Notes: generated by a model from the sequence alone, not told the origin. A DNA stretch of 20,015 nt from Dehalococcoidia bacterium (GCA_004375725.1 SOKS01000200.1:1-20015), one strand, 5' to 3'; positions 7,720 to 15,368 are shown, counted from the stretch's first letter. A program made the numbers and translations.

Positions 7720-9042
7720 GTGACGGCAAGCAAGCCAATAGTGGCGATTGTGGGTCGGCAGAATGTGGGCAAATCCACGCTGCTCAATAAGATGGTGGGG
7801 AGGCGACTGGCAATTGTCGAGGATCTACCGGGCACAACGAGGGACCGGGTCATCGCTTCCGTATCCTGGCGTGATGTGGAATTTACCGTTGTCGATACCG
7901 GTGGTCTGGAATTTGATGCCCGCTCGTCGGTTGCCCGTGGTGTCCAGGAGCAGATAGAGACAGCGATTGATGGAGCTGACGTTATTATTTTTCTGGTGGA
8001 TGTAAGGAGCGGGGTTATCGCTGCCGACATGGAGATGGCAGACAGGCTGCGCCGGGTGAAAAAACCAGTGCTGCTGGCGGCCAACAAGGCAGATAATGAA
8101 AAGCTGGAGGTCGGGGCGGTGGACTTTTACCAGCTGGGATTGGGGGAGCCTGTCGCCATCAGCGCCTATCACGGACGCGGCACTGCGGAACTCCTGGACC
8201 GAATCATTGCTCTGGTACCGGCTCCGGCACCGACAACGGCAGAGCCGGAGTTCATGAAGATAGCCATTGCCGGCCGGCCCAACGTGGGCAAGTCAATGCT
8301 GCTCAATGCCCTGGTCGGCGAGGAGCGGGCCATCGTGGATGATGCCCCGGGAACGACCCGTGATGCCATCGATACGGTGGTTGACTTTGACGGGCAAAGT
8401 GTGTTACTTATTGATACCGCCGGTATAAGAAAGAGGGGACGGATCGGGGGGGGAGTGGAGCGGTACAGTGTGATTCGTGCTCTGCGGGCTATTGACCGGG
8501 CGGATATAGTCTTGCTGGTGCTGGATGCTATGGAGATGATAACCGCTCAGGACACGCACATTGCTGGCTATATCCAGCAAGCGGCCAAAGGGGTGGTGGT
8601 GGTGGTCAACAAGTGGGACCTGGTGGAGGAGGAAAACACAGACGAATGGGACCAGTATCTCAGAAGTCAGCTGAAGTTTATGGCCTACGCGACCGTAGTT
8701 TACGCTTCGGCGAAGCATGGAGAGGGCGTGGACAGGATAATACCCACCGCACGCCAGATATACCAGCAGAGAGGTAAAAGAATAGGCACCGCCGAGGTTA
8801 ATAATATCGTTCAGCAGGCGGTGGCGGCCCATATACTGCCGCGGAAGGGCAACAAACGGCTGAAAATCCTCTACGCTACCCAGGCGGAGGTGAACCCGCC
8901 GACCTTTGTTTTCTTCGTCAGCGATGCCAAACTGGTGCATTTTTCATATCACCGTTATCTTGAGAGCAGGTTGCGTCAGGCATTTGGTTTCACTGGAACG
9001 CCGCTTCGCTTGGTCTTTAAGACAAGGGGGGAAGGGCCATGA
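7720..9042 (+). CDS. der: Ribosome-assembly GTPase Der (EngA), GTG start
   Basis: Essential double-GTPase for 50S ribosomal subunit maturation, 440 aa, normal length. First G domain: P-loop GRQNVGKS (12-19), PGTTRD (37-42), DTGG (59-62), NKAD (122-125). Second G domain: GRPNVGKS (185-192), PGTTRD, DTAGI (232-236), NKWD (297-300). The KH-like C-terminal domain begins at ~350 and contains NPPTFVFFVSDAKLVHFSYHRYLESRLR, split by typical spacing. The first P-loop has Gln where Pro is usual, which should still bind nucleotide because Gly-Lys-Ser is intact. The start codon is GTG, five nt after the previous stop; the ribosome site is weak, suggesting translational coupling. Its stop overlaps the plsY ATG (ATGA). 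Confidence 0.97.
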   Translation: MTASKPIVAIVGRQNVGKSTLLNKMVGRRLAIVEDLPGTTRDRVIASVSWRDVEFTVVDTGGLEFDARSSVARGVQEQIETAIDGADVIIFLVDVRSGVIAADMEMADRLRRVKKPVLLAANKADNEKLEVGAVDFYQLGLGEPVAISAYHGRGTAELLDRIIALVPAPAPTTAEPEFMKIAIAGRPNVGKSMLLNALVGEERAIVDDAPGTTRDAIDTVVDFDGQSVLLIDTAGIRKRGRIGGGVERYSVIRALRAIDRADIVLLVLDAMEMITAQDTHIAGYIQQAAKGVVVVVNKWDLVEEENTDEWDQYLRSQLKFMAYATVVYASAKHGEGVDRIIPTARQIYQQRGKRIGTAEVNNIVQQAVAAHILPRKGNKRLKILYATQAEVNPPTFVFFVSDAKLVHFSYHRYLESRLRQAFGFTGTPLRLVFKTRGEGP

Positions 9043-9698
9043 TTGTTGCCAAATTCGCGGCCGTAGCCCTTATCGGTTATTTTCTTGGTGCTATTCCCTT
9101 TGGTGTGATGATAGCACGGCGAAGCGCAAAAGTGGACGTTACCAGCTTCGGGAGCGGCAAGACCGGTGCCACCAACGTATTACGGATAGCCGGGAAAAAA
9201 GCCGCGGCTGCCGTTGTCGTTTTCGATGTTCTCAAGGGCTTTCTACCGGTGGTGTTTGCGGCTTTGATATTTAACGGTGAGTATGTCCTGACCGGCAGCA
9301 CCAGCCCGTGGTGGCTTTCCCGAAGTGCTCAGGTACTGGCGGCACTTTCGGCGATTGTCGGTCATAAGTGGTCGGTGTTTCTTCGCTTCAAGGGGGGGAG
9401 GGGGGTAACAACCTTCTTCGGTGGCTTGTTTGGTCTGTGTCCGGCGGCAGCACTGTTCGGTGGCGAGATATTGTTTCTCGGCGCATGTCTGACCCGATAC
9501 GTATCGCTAGGTTCGATATCAGGGGCGGTGGCTGCCTATGCCATACTGATTCCTCTTACCATACTCAACGGGTTTCCCGTCGAGTATCTGGTTTATGCGC
9601 TCGTTGGTGCTATTTTCATTATCGTCGTTCACCGCGACAATATCAGCCGGTTGATGGCGGGCACGGAACGCCGGATCGGGGAACGGGTTAATCTGTAA
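9039..9698 (+). CDS. plsY: Acyl-phosphate:glycerol-3-phosphate acyltransferase PlsY
   Basis: Integral inner-membrane enzyme that transfers an acyl group from acyl phosphate to sn-glycerol-3-phosphate, the first acylation step of phospholipid synthesis. The sequence is 219 aa with several hydrophobic helices. Three family motifs are visible: SFGSGKTGATNVLRIAG (residues ~36-52), HKWSVFLRFKGGRGVTT (~108-124) and HRDNISRLMAGTERRIG (~199-215). Usual PlsY sequences have GSGN-x-GATN and KGGKGVAT, so there are conservative substitutions. The ATG overlaps the der stop codon. The downstream gene gpsA makes the glycerol-3-phosphate that this enzyme uses, though it appears to have a separate promoter. 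Confidence 0.94.
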   Translation: MIVAKFAAVALIGYFLGAIPFGVMIARRSAKVDVTSFGSGKTGATNVLRIAGKKAAAAVVVFDVLKGFLPVVFAALIFNGEYVLTGSTSPWWLSRSAQVLAALSAIVGHKWSVFLRFKGGRGVTTFFGGLFGLCPAAALFGGEILFLGACLTRYVSLGSISGAVAAYAILIPLTILNGFPVEYLVYALVGAIFIIVVHRDNISRLMAGTERRIGERVNL

Positions 9699-9733
9699 AT
9701 CAGCCGCCAACTTCAGATTCCTAAACCAAAGCC

Positions 9734-9762
9734 TTTCTAAATACCGGCGATTGAGTTAAAAT
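9734..9762 (+). promoter_or_regulatory. Probable leaderless promoter of gpsA
   Basis: TAAAAT (9757-9762) lies five bases before the ATG at 9768, so the transcript would begin at or by the start codon; no Shine-Dalgarno is visible. A weak -35 (TTTCTA, 9734-9739) sits 17 bp upstream. This mirrors the layout seen before polA. It is a motif match only. Confidence 0.45.
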
Positions 9763-9767
9763 AGGGT

Positions 9768-10832
9768 ATGCTCAAAGTTGGCATCATTGGTACCACCATA
9801 TGGGGCATTACTCTAGCTATCATACTGGCGGAAAAAGGAATAAAAGTCGCTTTGTGGGCTCGCACCGAGGAGGAAGCCGATGCGCTGCGGAACAGCGGCC
9901 CTGACCCGGACGAAACACCGGAGATAACCTTCCCTGCCAATGTCCTCATCACCCACGAGATGGAGAAAGCCCTTGACGAGGTCAAAGCGGTACTCCTGGT
10001 GGTGCCCTCCCAATCAATGCGGCAGAATACCGGGCTGATAGCAGGTCATCTTGCGAAATCAATGCTCGTGGTCAGTGCCGCCAAGGGACTGGAGATTGGC
10101 AGCGGCAAGCGTATGTCTCAGGTAATCGCCGAGGAGATAAATCCCCGTTTTCACTCCAATATCTGTGTGATCTCGGGCCCCAATCTGGCCAGAGAGATTC
10201 TGTGCGGCCGGCCGGCAGCTATGGTGGCGGCGGCGGAAGATGGCGCGGTGGCGAGGCAGGTGCAGAGAATACTCAGCACACCGAACCTCTGCGTTTTCAC
10301 CAATACGGACGTTGTCGGAGTGGAGTTGGGTGGGGCACTCAAGAATATCATCGCGCTCGGTGCCGGTATTGCCGATGGGCTGGGCTATGGCGACAATGCC
10401 AAGGCCACCTTTATGACGCGGGGCTTGACGGAGATTACGGCGCTTGGTGTTGCCCTTGGGGCTAATCCGCTTACCTTCTCCGGTCTGGCCGGACTGGGCG
10501 ATGTTGTCGCCACCTGTGCCAGCCCGTTGAGTCGCAACCACTACGTTGGTGTGGAATTGACCAAAGGACGCTCCGTGACGGAAATAGTGAGCACCATGAG
10601 CGGCGTCGCTGAGGGGGTGCCGACAACGCTGGTGGCCCGCAATCTGGCCCATAATCTCGGGCTGGAAATGCCGATAACCGAAAAAATCTACCGGGTACTC
10701 TACGAGAACGCTGACCCGCGCGAAGTGGCAGTGGAAATGATTGGCGGAAATGTGCGGCACGAGTTATCCGGGAAACGCTGGCGATTGTTCTCTTTATTCA
10801 AACGTCGGAAACAACCGCAGAATAGCAGGTAA
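9768..10832 (+). CDS. gpsA: NAD(P)-dependent glycerol-3-phosphate dehydrogenase GpsA
   Basis: Reduces dihydroxyacetone phosphate to sn-glycerol-3-phosphate for phospholipid synthesis. At 354 aa it is slightly longer than usual (~330-340) because of a basic C-terminal tail (KRWRLFSLFKRRKQPQNSR). The catalytic core is clear: SAAKGLE with Lys106, ISGPNLAREI (135-144), Lys192 in GGALKNIIALGAGIADGL, and GYGDNAKATFMTRGLTEI (206-223). The dinucleotide-binding loop reads GTTIWG (8-13) where GAGSWG is usual, so the second glycine of GxGxxG is missing. The start is the ATG at 9768, directly after a -10-like sequence and without a ribosome site. dnaJ converges on it with a 29-bp gap and no clear terminator. 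Confidence 0.93.
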   Translation: MLKVGIIGTTIWGITLAIILAEKGIKVALWARTEEEADALRNSGPDPDETPEITFPANVLITHEMEKALDEVKAVLLVVPSQSMRQNTGLIAGHLAKSMLVVSAAKGLEIGSGKRMSQVIAEEINPRFHSNICVISGPNLAREILCGRPAAMVAAAEDGAVARQVQRILSTPNLCVFTNTDVVGVELGGALKNIIALGAGIADGLGYGDNAKATFMTRGLTEITALGVALGANPLTFSGLAGLGDVVATCASPLSRNHYVGVELTKGRSVTEIVSTMSGVAEGVPTTLVARNLAHNLGLEMPITEKIYRVLYENADPREVAVEMIGGNVRHELSGKRWRLFSLFKRRKQPQNSR

Positions 10833-10861
10833 CCTCACCATGATACGTATCTGCCCTTGAA

Positions 10862-11950
10862 TCAGGAACCGGGTTTTTTGCCGTCCCTCTTTGCCTGGCC
10901 AAGAGAATCGGCCAGTTCCTTGAAGAGCGTGCGCTGCTCCTTGGTCAGCGATTCTGGAGTAACTACCAGCAACTTTACAATCTGGTCACCATGTCCATTC
11001 CGTCGCAGGTGAGCGATGCCCTTATTCTTCAAGCGGAACTCTTTTCCTGTCTGGCTCCCGGAAGGGATGGTGATTTTGGTATCGCCGTAAATGGTGGGTA
11101 TTTCAACCTCGTCGCCGATAGCTGCCTGCGCGAAGTTAACTGGCAGTTCGTAGATGATGTCGTCGCCGTCCCTAACGAACAATTTATGCTCCAGCACCCC
11201 GATGTTCACATAGAGGTCACCGGAAGAGCCGCCCCTCAAGCCCGCATCACCCTCGCCGCTGAGGCGCATCTGAATGCCATCCTGTATGCCAGCCGGAACC
11301 TTGACTGAGATGCGGCGTTTCTGTTTTTCCCGACCATTCCCCTTGCACTGTGGACATGGCTCGGATATGACCTGCCCTTCACCCTGGCACCGGTTGCATA
11401 TGGCCGTGTTAATGAAGCTGCCGAAGAGGCTGCGCTGGACACGGCGCACCTGGCCGGTGCCGTTACAGTTGGGGCAACGCACTGGCTTACTGCCCGGTCT
11501 GGCGCCAGTACCGTGGCAGGTGGCGCACAGCTCGGTGCGTTTTATTTCGATTTCCTTCTCGCACCCGAAAGCGGCTTCCTCAAGGGATATGGTTAATTCG
11601 TATTGCAGGTTGGCGCCTGACTTCGGTGCGTGGCGGTTGGCGTGCGTCATGCCGCTGAAAAAGGCATCAAAGATATCGCCGAAGCCGCCGAAGTCAAAGC
11701 CCTCGAAGCCCCGGGTGAAAGAGCCGTCGGTATCAATGTGGCCGAAGTGGTCATAGCGGGCGCGCTTATCGGCGTCGGAAAGTACCTCGAAGGCCTCATT
11801 TATTTCCTTGAATTTCGCCTCCGCACCGTCATTGCGGTTGTGGTCGGGGTGGTACTTGAACGCAAGCCGGCGGAACGCCTTTTTGATCTCTTCCGCGGTG
11901 GCGTCCCCTGGTACGTCCAGAATTTCGTAGTAGTCTCGTTTCGGTGCCAT
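10862..11950 (-). CDS. dnaJ: Chaperone DnaJ (type I, with zinc-finger domain)
   Basis: Hsp40 co-chaperone that stimulates the DnaK ATPase and delivers unfolded substrates. The 362 residues show all type I domains: J domain 1-~70 with HPD at 34-36, Gly/Phe-rich linker ~70-100, four CxxCxGxG zinc repeats with Cys142/145, 159/162, 185/188 and 199/202, and the C-terminal substrate domain with GIQDGIQMRLSGEGDAG. No dnaK, grpE or hrcA is adjacent in this window, so the gene appears to stand alone. The ATG at 11950 has only a weak AGG upstream. A leader of about 100 nt is predicted. It is divergent from the virus-like structural operon and shares a 231-bp intergenic region with it. Confidence 0.96.
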   Translation of the reverse strand: MAPKRDYYEILDVPGDATAEEIKKAFRRLAFKYHPDHNRNDGAEAKFKEINEAFEVLSDADKRARYDHFGHIDTDGSFTRGFEGFDFGGFGDIFDAFFSGMTHANRHAPKSGANLQYELTISLEEAAFGCEKEIEIKRTELCATCHGTGARPGSKPVRCPNCNGTGQVRRVQRSLFGSFINTAICNRCQGEGQVISEPCPQCKGNGREKQKRRISVKVPAGIQDGIQMRLSGEGDAGLRGGSSGDLYVNIGVLEHKLFVRDGDDIIYELPVNFAQAAIGDEVEIPTIYGDTKITIPSGSQTGKEFRLKNKGIAHLRRNGHGDQIVKLLVVTPESLTKEQRTLFKELADSLGQAKRDGKKPGS

Positions 11951-12023
11951 TTATAATTACCTATTTCAATTTTTTGCTGTAAAAACGAAAATGCTAACTC
12001 AACGGGCCAAAATTGTGTTCCAG

Positions 12024-12037
12024 GCACGCTTCCGTGC
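12024..12037 (-). other. Short hairpin in the dnaJ leader
   Basis: GCACG and CGTGC form a perfect 5-bp stem with a 4-base loop, within the predicted untranslated leader of dnaJ. There is no U-tract, so it is not a terminator. It might affect translation or be incidental; no CIRCE (TTAGCACTC-N9-GAGTGCTAA) element is seen. Confidence 0.3.
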
Positions 12038-12054
12038 GCAATATCTCTACTATG

Positions 12055-12083
12055 ATACTAGCAATACCACTATCAACTGTCAA
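12055..12083 (-). promoter_or_regulatory. Probable sigma70-type promoter of dnaJ
   Basis: On the minus strand a perfect TTGACA (12083-12078) is followed after 17 bp by TAGTAT (12060-12055), four of six to the -10 consensus. The predicted start near 12048 leaves a leader of about 98 nt before the ATG at 11950. No heat-shock operator that I recognise is present. Confidence 0.5.
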
Positions 12084-12104
12084 GGAAAAGACGACAAAAC
12101 GCCA

Positions 12105-12134
12105 TTGACCGAATTAGAACAAATGTGCTATCTT
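12105..12134 (+). promoter_or_regulatory. Probable promoter of the virus-like structural operon
   Basis: TTGACC (12105-12110) is followed after 18 bp by TATCTT (12129-12134), preceded by TGC as an extended -10. The start would be near 12141, about 40 nt before the first ATG of the HTH gene. The operon therefore begins here, right beside dnaJ, which argues that the left end of the element lies within 12084-12181. No integrase, direct repeat or tRNA is visible there. Confidence 0.5.
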
Positions 12135-12181
12135 TTTATTGCTTGATTTTTTCTACGGGCTGGAAGCCAGGGTGAAAAGAG

Positions 12182-12502
12182 ATGGGCGCGATGAAAGCCG
12201 GTTATCCCGTTGCAGAGCCATTGCTGGAGAATGAGCATGATTTACTGCCGGAATTTTTTCGCTACAAGGATGAGGGATGTGACCTGGCTGCCGCCTGTCT
12301 CAACTGTCCCTTCCCGCAGTGCATCTACGAGCAGCCCGGCGGAAGGCAGCGCTGGCTGAAAATGACGCGGAATCGGGAAATAATCAGGCTGTTCACCAGA
12401 GAGGGTAAGGAGATAAAAGAACTGGCCCTGATGTTTGGAGTCAGTACCAGGACGGTGCAGAGGGCACTTGGCAAAACCTTGATAAAAGGAGAACGGTCGT
12501 AA
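12182..12502 (+). CDS. Cys4-cluster plus helix-turn-helix protein at the head of the structural operon
   Basis: A 106-aa protein, family not identified with certainty. The N-terminal half has four closely spaced cysteines, Cys33-x5-Cys39-x2-Cys42-x4-Cys47 (in ACLNCPFPQC), which could hold zinc or an Fe-S cluster. The C-terminal half (residues ~63-97) looks like a helix-turn-helix: IKELALMFGVSTRTVQRAL, similar to sigma-region-4 or resolvase HTHs. In phage operons this position, just before portal, usually holds the small terminase subunit, so it may be a DNA-recognition packaging protein; a transcription regulator is an equal alternative. Start could be ATG 12182 or 12191; AGGGTG lies upstream. 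The portal gene starts 2 nt after its stop. Confidence 0.7.
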   Translation: MGAMKAGYPVAEPLLENEHDLLPEFFRYKDEGCDLAAACLNCPFPQCIYEQPGGRQRWLKMTRNREIIRLFTREGKEIKELALMFGVSTRTVQRALGKTLIKGERS

Positions 12503-12503
12503 A

Positions 12504-13889
12504 ATGAATGAAACGCTTCCCATGCAGCTGGCAAGATTGGACCTTGACCGTACTAAGGGTTATAAAGAACTTCTCGATTTCTATCACGGTCAGCAGTGGA
12601 CAGGCAGGGAGAGAAGGGGAGAAAGACGCCTCATCTTTAACTATGCCAAGGTGTTCATCGATAAGATGACGTCATACCTGGTATCGGGCATTCACTTTGA
12701 CGTTGCGGCGGCGGAGGATTCAGAGGCAGCGAGAGACAGAGCCCGGCAGGCAGAGGAGGCCCTGTATGGGGTGTATGAGGAAAATAACCTGGAGCAGGTT
12801 GACCTGGAGACGGAGGTTGACTGCGCCATACTCGGTGATGCCTGCTACAAGGTTATCTGGGACGCGGTGGAAAAGAAAGTCAGGGTAACCGCTCCCGATG
12901 TCCAGGGTATTTATACCTGGTGGCTGGGAGATGATACCTCAAGGGTATGGCGGGTTGCTTCCAGATATGTGCTATCGGCGGAAGAAACCGAGCTTCTTTA
13001 TCAGATAAGGCCCAAGAACAAGAAAGCTACGGTGGCCGAGGTATGGACGGCTCAGGACTTTGAACTGTATTTAGATAACATGCTGGTAGAACAGAAACCA
13101 AATCCTTATGGGTTTATCCCTTTCATCATTTACCCCAACCTGCGTGAGCCCAAGAAATTCTGGGGCGTGTCTGACCTGCCGCAGATTATGGAGTCGCAGC
13201 GTGAGCTGAACCGGGCGATGAGCCAGCTATCACGGATACTGGAACTGTCCGGCAATCCCATTGCCGTTCTGGAGAATGTGGAAGAGTCGGAGGATATCGC
13301 CATCAGGCCCGGCGCAGTGTGGAACATACCGGAGGACGCCAAGGCCTACCTGCTTGATCTGCTTCAGGGCGGCGGCGTTAACCTGCACATCAATTACATT
13401 GACCTGCTTTACCGTACCCTGCACGACATTTCTGAATCCCCCCGCTCCGCCTTTGGGGGCACGGAGAGAGACCTTTCCGGAGTGGCGCTGGAAATTGAAC
13501 TTCACCCGCTGCTGCAGAAGGTAAGGCGGAAGCGAATCATACGCACCGCCGTGTACAACCGTCGAAATGAGATGATTCTCAAGCTGCTGGAAAAGTATCA
13601 GGGTATGAACTTTGGTAAAAACCATCTGCGGGTGATATGGGGGCCGGTGCTGCCCCACGACATAACCCGTCAGGTAAATAACGAACAGGTACTCGTCCAG
13701 AATGGCATACACTCCCGAAGGCGTGCCATGGACGAACTGGGGGTCAGAGACCCGGATAGCGAGTTCGAGCGATGGCTTGAAGAGCGGGAAACAATTTTAA
13801 AAATGAACCGACAGCTTAACGCCAGACCGATGAGAAACGAAAAGAGAGAGAGGGTTTTGACGGCTCGGGCGGAAGGCGTTGAGGAATAA
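12504..13889 (+). CDS. Phage-type portal protein (SPP1 gp6-like)
   Basis: A 461-aa protein with the length and pattern of SPP1-type portal proteins, the dodecameric ring at the capsid vertex through which DNA is packaged and the tail is joined. Recognisable parts are the N-terminal DFYHGQQWTGRERRGERRLIFNY (split here only in description), VFIDKMTSYLVSG, ILGDACYKVIW, NPYGFIPFIIYPN, GVSDLPQIMESQRELNRAMSQ, and GTERDLSGVALEIELHPLLQKVRRKR. The C-terminus (~410-461) is charged and helical, and should form the coiled crown. No frameshift or internal stop is present, so the gene is intact. It sits immediately after the HTH gene with no terminase between. Portal identity is inferred from these patterns, not from a search. 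Confidence 0.88.
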   Translation: MNETLPMQLARLDLDRTKGYKELLDFYHGQQWTGRERRGERRLIFNYAKVFIDKMTSYLVSGIHFDVAAAEDSEAARDRARQAEEALYGVYEENNLEQVDLETEVDCAILGDACYKVIWDAVEKKVRVTAPDVQGIYTWWLGDDTSRVWRVASRYVLSAEETELLYQIRPKNKKATVAEVWTAQDFELYLDNMLVEQKPNPYGFIPFIIYPNLREPKKFWGVSDLPQIMESQRELNRAMSQLSRILELSGNPIAVLENVEESEDIAIRPGAVWNIPEDAKAYLLDLLQGGGVNLHINYIDLLYRTLHDISESPRSAFGGTERDLSGVALEIELHPLLQKVRRKRIIRTAVYNRRNEMILKLLEKYQGMNFGKNHLRVIWGPVLPHDITRQVNNEQVLVQNGIHSRRRAMDELGVRDPDSEFERWLEERETILKMNRQLNARPMRNEKRERVLTARAEGVEE

Positions 13890-13907
13890 CCAGCAGGAGG
13901 CATAACG

Positions 13908-14396
13908 GTGGCTGATGAAGAAAAAGAATTGACCAACGAGCTTGAAGTGCTTCGGGAGGAACTGGAAAACCTGAAGCAAGAGAAAGAGGCGCTCAACCGT
14001 GAACTCGAGGCCAGAGCTGCAACCATAGGTGACCTTCAGGAAACGCTGTCGACCAGGGATACCGAGATTGCCGGCCTGAAGCAAACCATTGCCGAATCAG
14101 AAGGGAAACTGGCTCAAATAAATAATTTGCTGTCCCAGGCAGTGGTCAGCTACAGAGAACTGGTGGTGGCGACACATCCAGAAGTACCGCCCGAACTTAT
14201 AACTGGCGATTCGGTGGAAGTGATAGACGAATCCCTGAAAAGCGCCCAAGCACTGGTTGACAAGGTGAAACAGGGAATTGAGGCGGAGACTGCAAAAAGC
14301 AGAGTGCCGGCTGGAGCGCCACCGCGGGCACCGCTCGACCTGTCGGTTCTGTCTCCGCGGGAAAAGATTCAATACGCAATAGGAGGTAAGAGATAA
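13908..14396 (+). CDS. Coiled-coil scaffold-like protein, GTG start
   Basis: A 162-aa protein whose first ~75 residues are an almost continuous charged heptad coiled coil (TNELEVLREELENLKQEKEA, then RELEARAATIGDLQETLSTRD). The rest is less regular, with a Pro/Ala-rich linker (PAGAPPRAPLD) and a short ending SPREKIQYAIGGKR. Together with its place between portal and capsid genes this is the usual form of a capsid scaffolding protein, which assists capsid assembly and then leaves. No protease motif is visible, so a combined protease-scaffold seems unlikely. The GTG at 13908 is preceded by AGGAGG with a 7-8 nt gap; the capsid gene ATG follows directly on the stop codon. Call is by position and composition. 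Confidence 0.7.
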   Translation: MADEEKELTNELEVLREELENLKQEKEALNRELEARAATIGDLQETLSTRDTEIAGLKQTIAESEGKLAQINNLLSQAVVSYRELVVATHPEVPPELITGDSVEVIDESLKSAQALVDKVKQGIEAETAKSRVPAGAPPRAPLDLSVLSPREKIQYAIGGKR

Positions 14397-15317
14397 ATGG
14401 CTTTGACACTTGTAGAAGCGAGTAAACTTTCCAATGATATGCTGCTCCAGGGCGTGGTGGAGACCATTATCAAGGAATCATCCGTCCTGCGGCAAATGCC
14501 CTTCATTGAAATTGTCGGCAACGGGCTGACCTACAACCAGGAGAAGACCCTGCCCAGCGTGGATTTCTATGATGTTGGCGATACCTGGGCGGAGTCCACG
14601 CCCACCTTCGAGCAGATAACGGCCAACCTGAAGATTATGGGTGGGGACGCCGATGTGGACAACTTCCTCAAGACCACCCGGAGCAATGTCCAGGACCTGG
14701 AGGCGGCGGTGGTGGAACTGAAAGCCAAGGCGGTCAAGGACAAATTTGAGGAGACCTTTATCTATGGCGATAGCTCAGTCGATGCCAAGCAGTTCGATGG
14801 CCTGAGAACATTAATCGACACCACCACGGCCAGCGACCAGGTCATCGCGGCCGGAGCTACCGGGGCCACCCTCACCCTGTCCAAGCTCGACGAGCTCATC
14901 GATGCCGTCAAGGGCGGCAAGCCGGACATGCTCGTCGTGAGTCGTCGGTCGCGACGCAAGATCAACGCGCTGGTCAGGGCCAGTGGCGGCCTTGTCGATA
15001 GTGACCGTGACCAGTGGGGTAACTTCATCCAGCTCTGGGACGGCATTCCAATTGGCGTTAATGACTGGATACTGGACACCCACGCGCTGAGCGGCGGCGT
15101 TGAGACCGGGACCACCGGCAGCGACTGCTCCACCATCTATGCTGTTCAGTTCGGGGAGTGGGCGCTCTGTGGCCTCACCGCTCCCGGCGGCCTGACCGTC
15201 GAACCCATCGGCTCCATGGAGAGCAAGGACGCCACCCGGACCAGGGTCAAGTGGTACGTCTCGCTGGCGTTGTTCAGCTCGGTAAAGGCAGCGGCGTTAA
15301 TCGGAGTGAAAGACTAA
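14397..15317 (+). CDS. Major capsid protein (HK97-fold type)
   Basis: A 306-aa protein that forms the virion or particle shell. The pattern matches phage major capsid proteins of the HK97-fold class: an N-terminal arm with LVEASKLSNDMLLQGVVETI, a strand-rich E-loop region with GNGLTYNQEKTLPSVDFYDVG, a helix AAVVELKAKAVKDKFEETFIYGD, the P-domain-like stretch LIDAVKGGKPDMLVVSRRSRRKIN, and the A-domain end with WDGIPIGVNDWIL and TVEPIGSMESKDATRTRVKWY. There is no long cleavable N-terminal domain, in keeping with the separate scaffold gene and missing protease. It has a strong ribosome site (AGGAGGTAAGAGATAA) and begins 0 nt after the previous stop. A stable hairpin follows, as expected for a highly expressed gene. 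Confidence 0.88.
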   Translation: MALTLVEASKLSNDMLLQGVVETIIKESSVLRQMPFIEIVGNGLTYNQEKTLPSVDFYDVGDTWAESTPTFEQITANLKIMGGDADVDNFLKTTRSNVQDLEAAVVELKAKAVKDKFEETFIYGDSSVDAKQFDGLRTLIDTTTASDQVIAAGATGATLTLSKLDELIDAVKGGKPDMLVVSRRSRRKINALVRASGGLVDSDRDQWGNFIQLWDGIPIGVNDWILDTHALSGGVETGTTGSDCSTIYAVQFGEWALCGLTAPGGLTVEPIGSMESKDATRTRVKWYVSLALFSSVKAAALIGVKD

Positions 15318-15325
15318 AAAGCAGC

Positions 15326-15348
15326 GGGGGAGGGGACTACCCTCCCCC
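15326..15348 (+). terminator. Strong hairpin behind the capsid gene, partial terminator or mRNA stabiliser
   Basis: A 9-bp perfect GC stem (GGGGGAGGG with CCCTCCCCC) and a 5-nt loop (GACTA), directly after the capsid stop codon at 15315-15317. It is followed by CTTT only, so the U-tract is too short for efficient termination, and the next gene has its own AAGGAGGT right behind. It probably reduces read-through or protects the capsid mRNA 3' end, giving more capsid protein than downstream products. Confidence 0.65.
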
Positions 15349-15368
15349 CTTTCAAGGAGGTATAAGAG

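Noticed and set aside
8404..8940. 178-aa minus-strand open frame opposite der
   Set aside because: Antisense of the second GTPase and KH-like domains of der; sequence looks non-biological.
10059..10760. 233-aa minus-strand open frame opposite gpsA
   Set aside because: His/Gly-rich translation typical of an antisense frame in GC-rich coding DNA; gpsA motifs are unambiguous on the other strand.
11274..11756. 160-aa plus-strand open frame opposite dnaJ
   Set aside because: Lies fully against the DnaJ zinc-finger and J-domain coding region; the Pro/Leu-rich translation is an antisense artefact.
11981..12010. Possible CIRCE heat-shock operator near dnaJ (GAGTTAGCA piece)
   Set aside because: Only a partial half-site is visible, without the second arm at the required 9-bp spacing.
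12152..12176. Short CTGG-AAG-CCAG inverted repeat before the HTH gene
   Set aside because: Only four pairs with a 3-nt loop; too small to call a terminator or operator.
13230..13712. 160-aa minus-strand open frame within the portal gene
   Set aside because: Shadow of the portal reading frame; no supporting signals.
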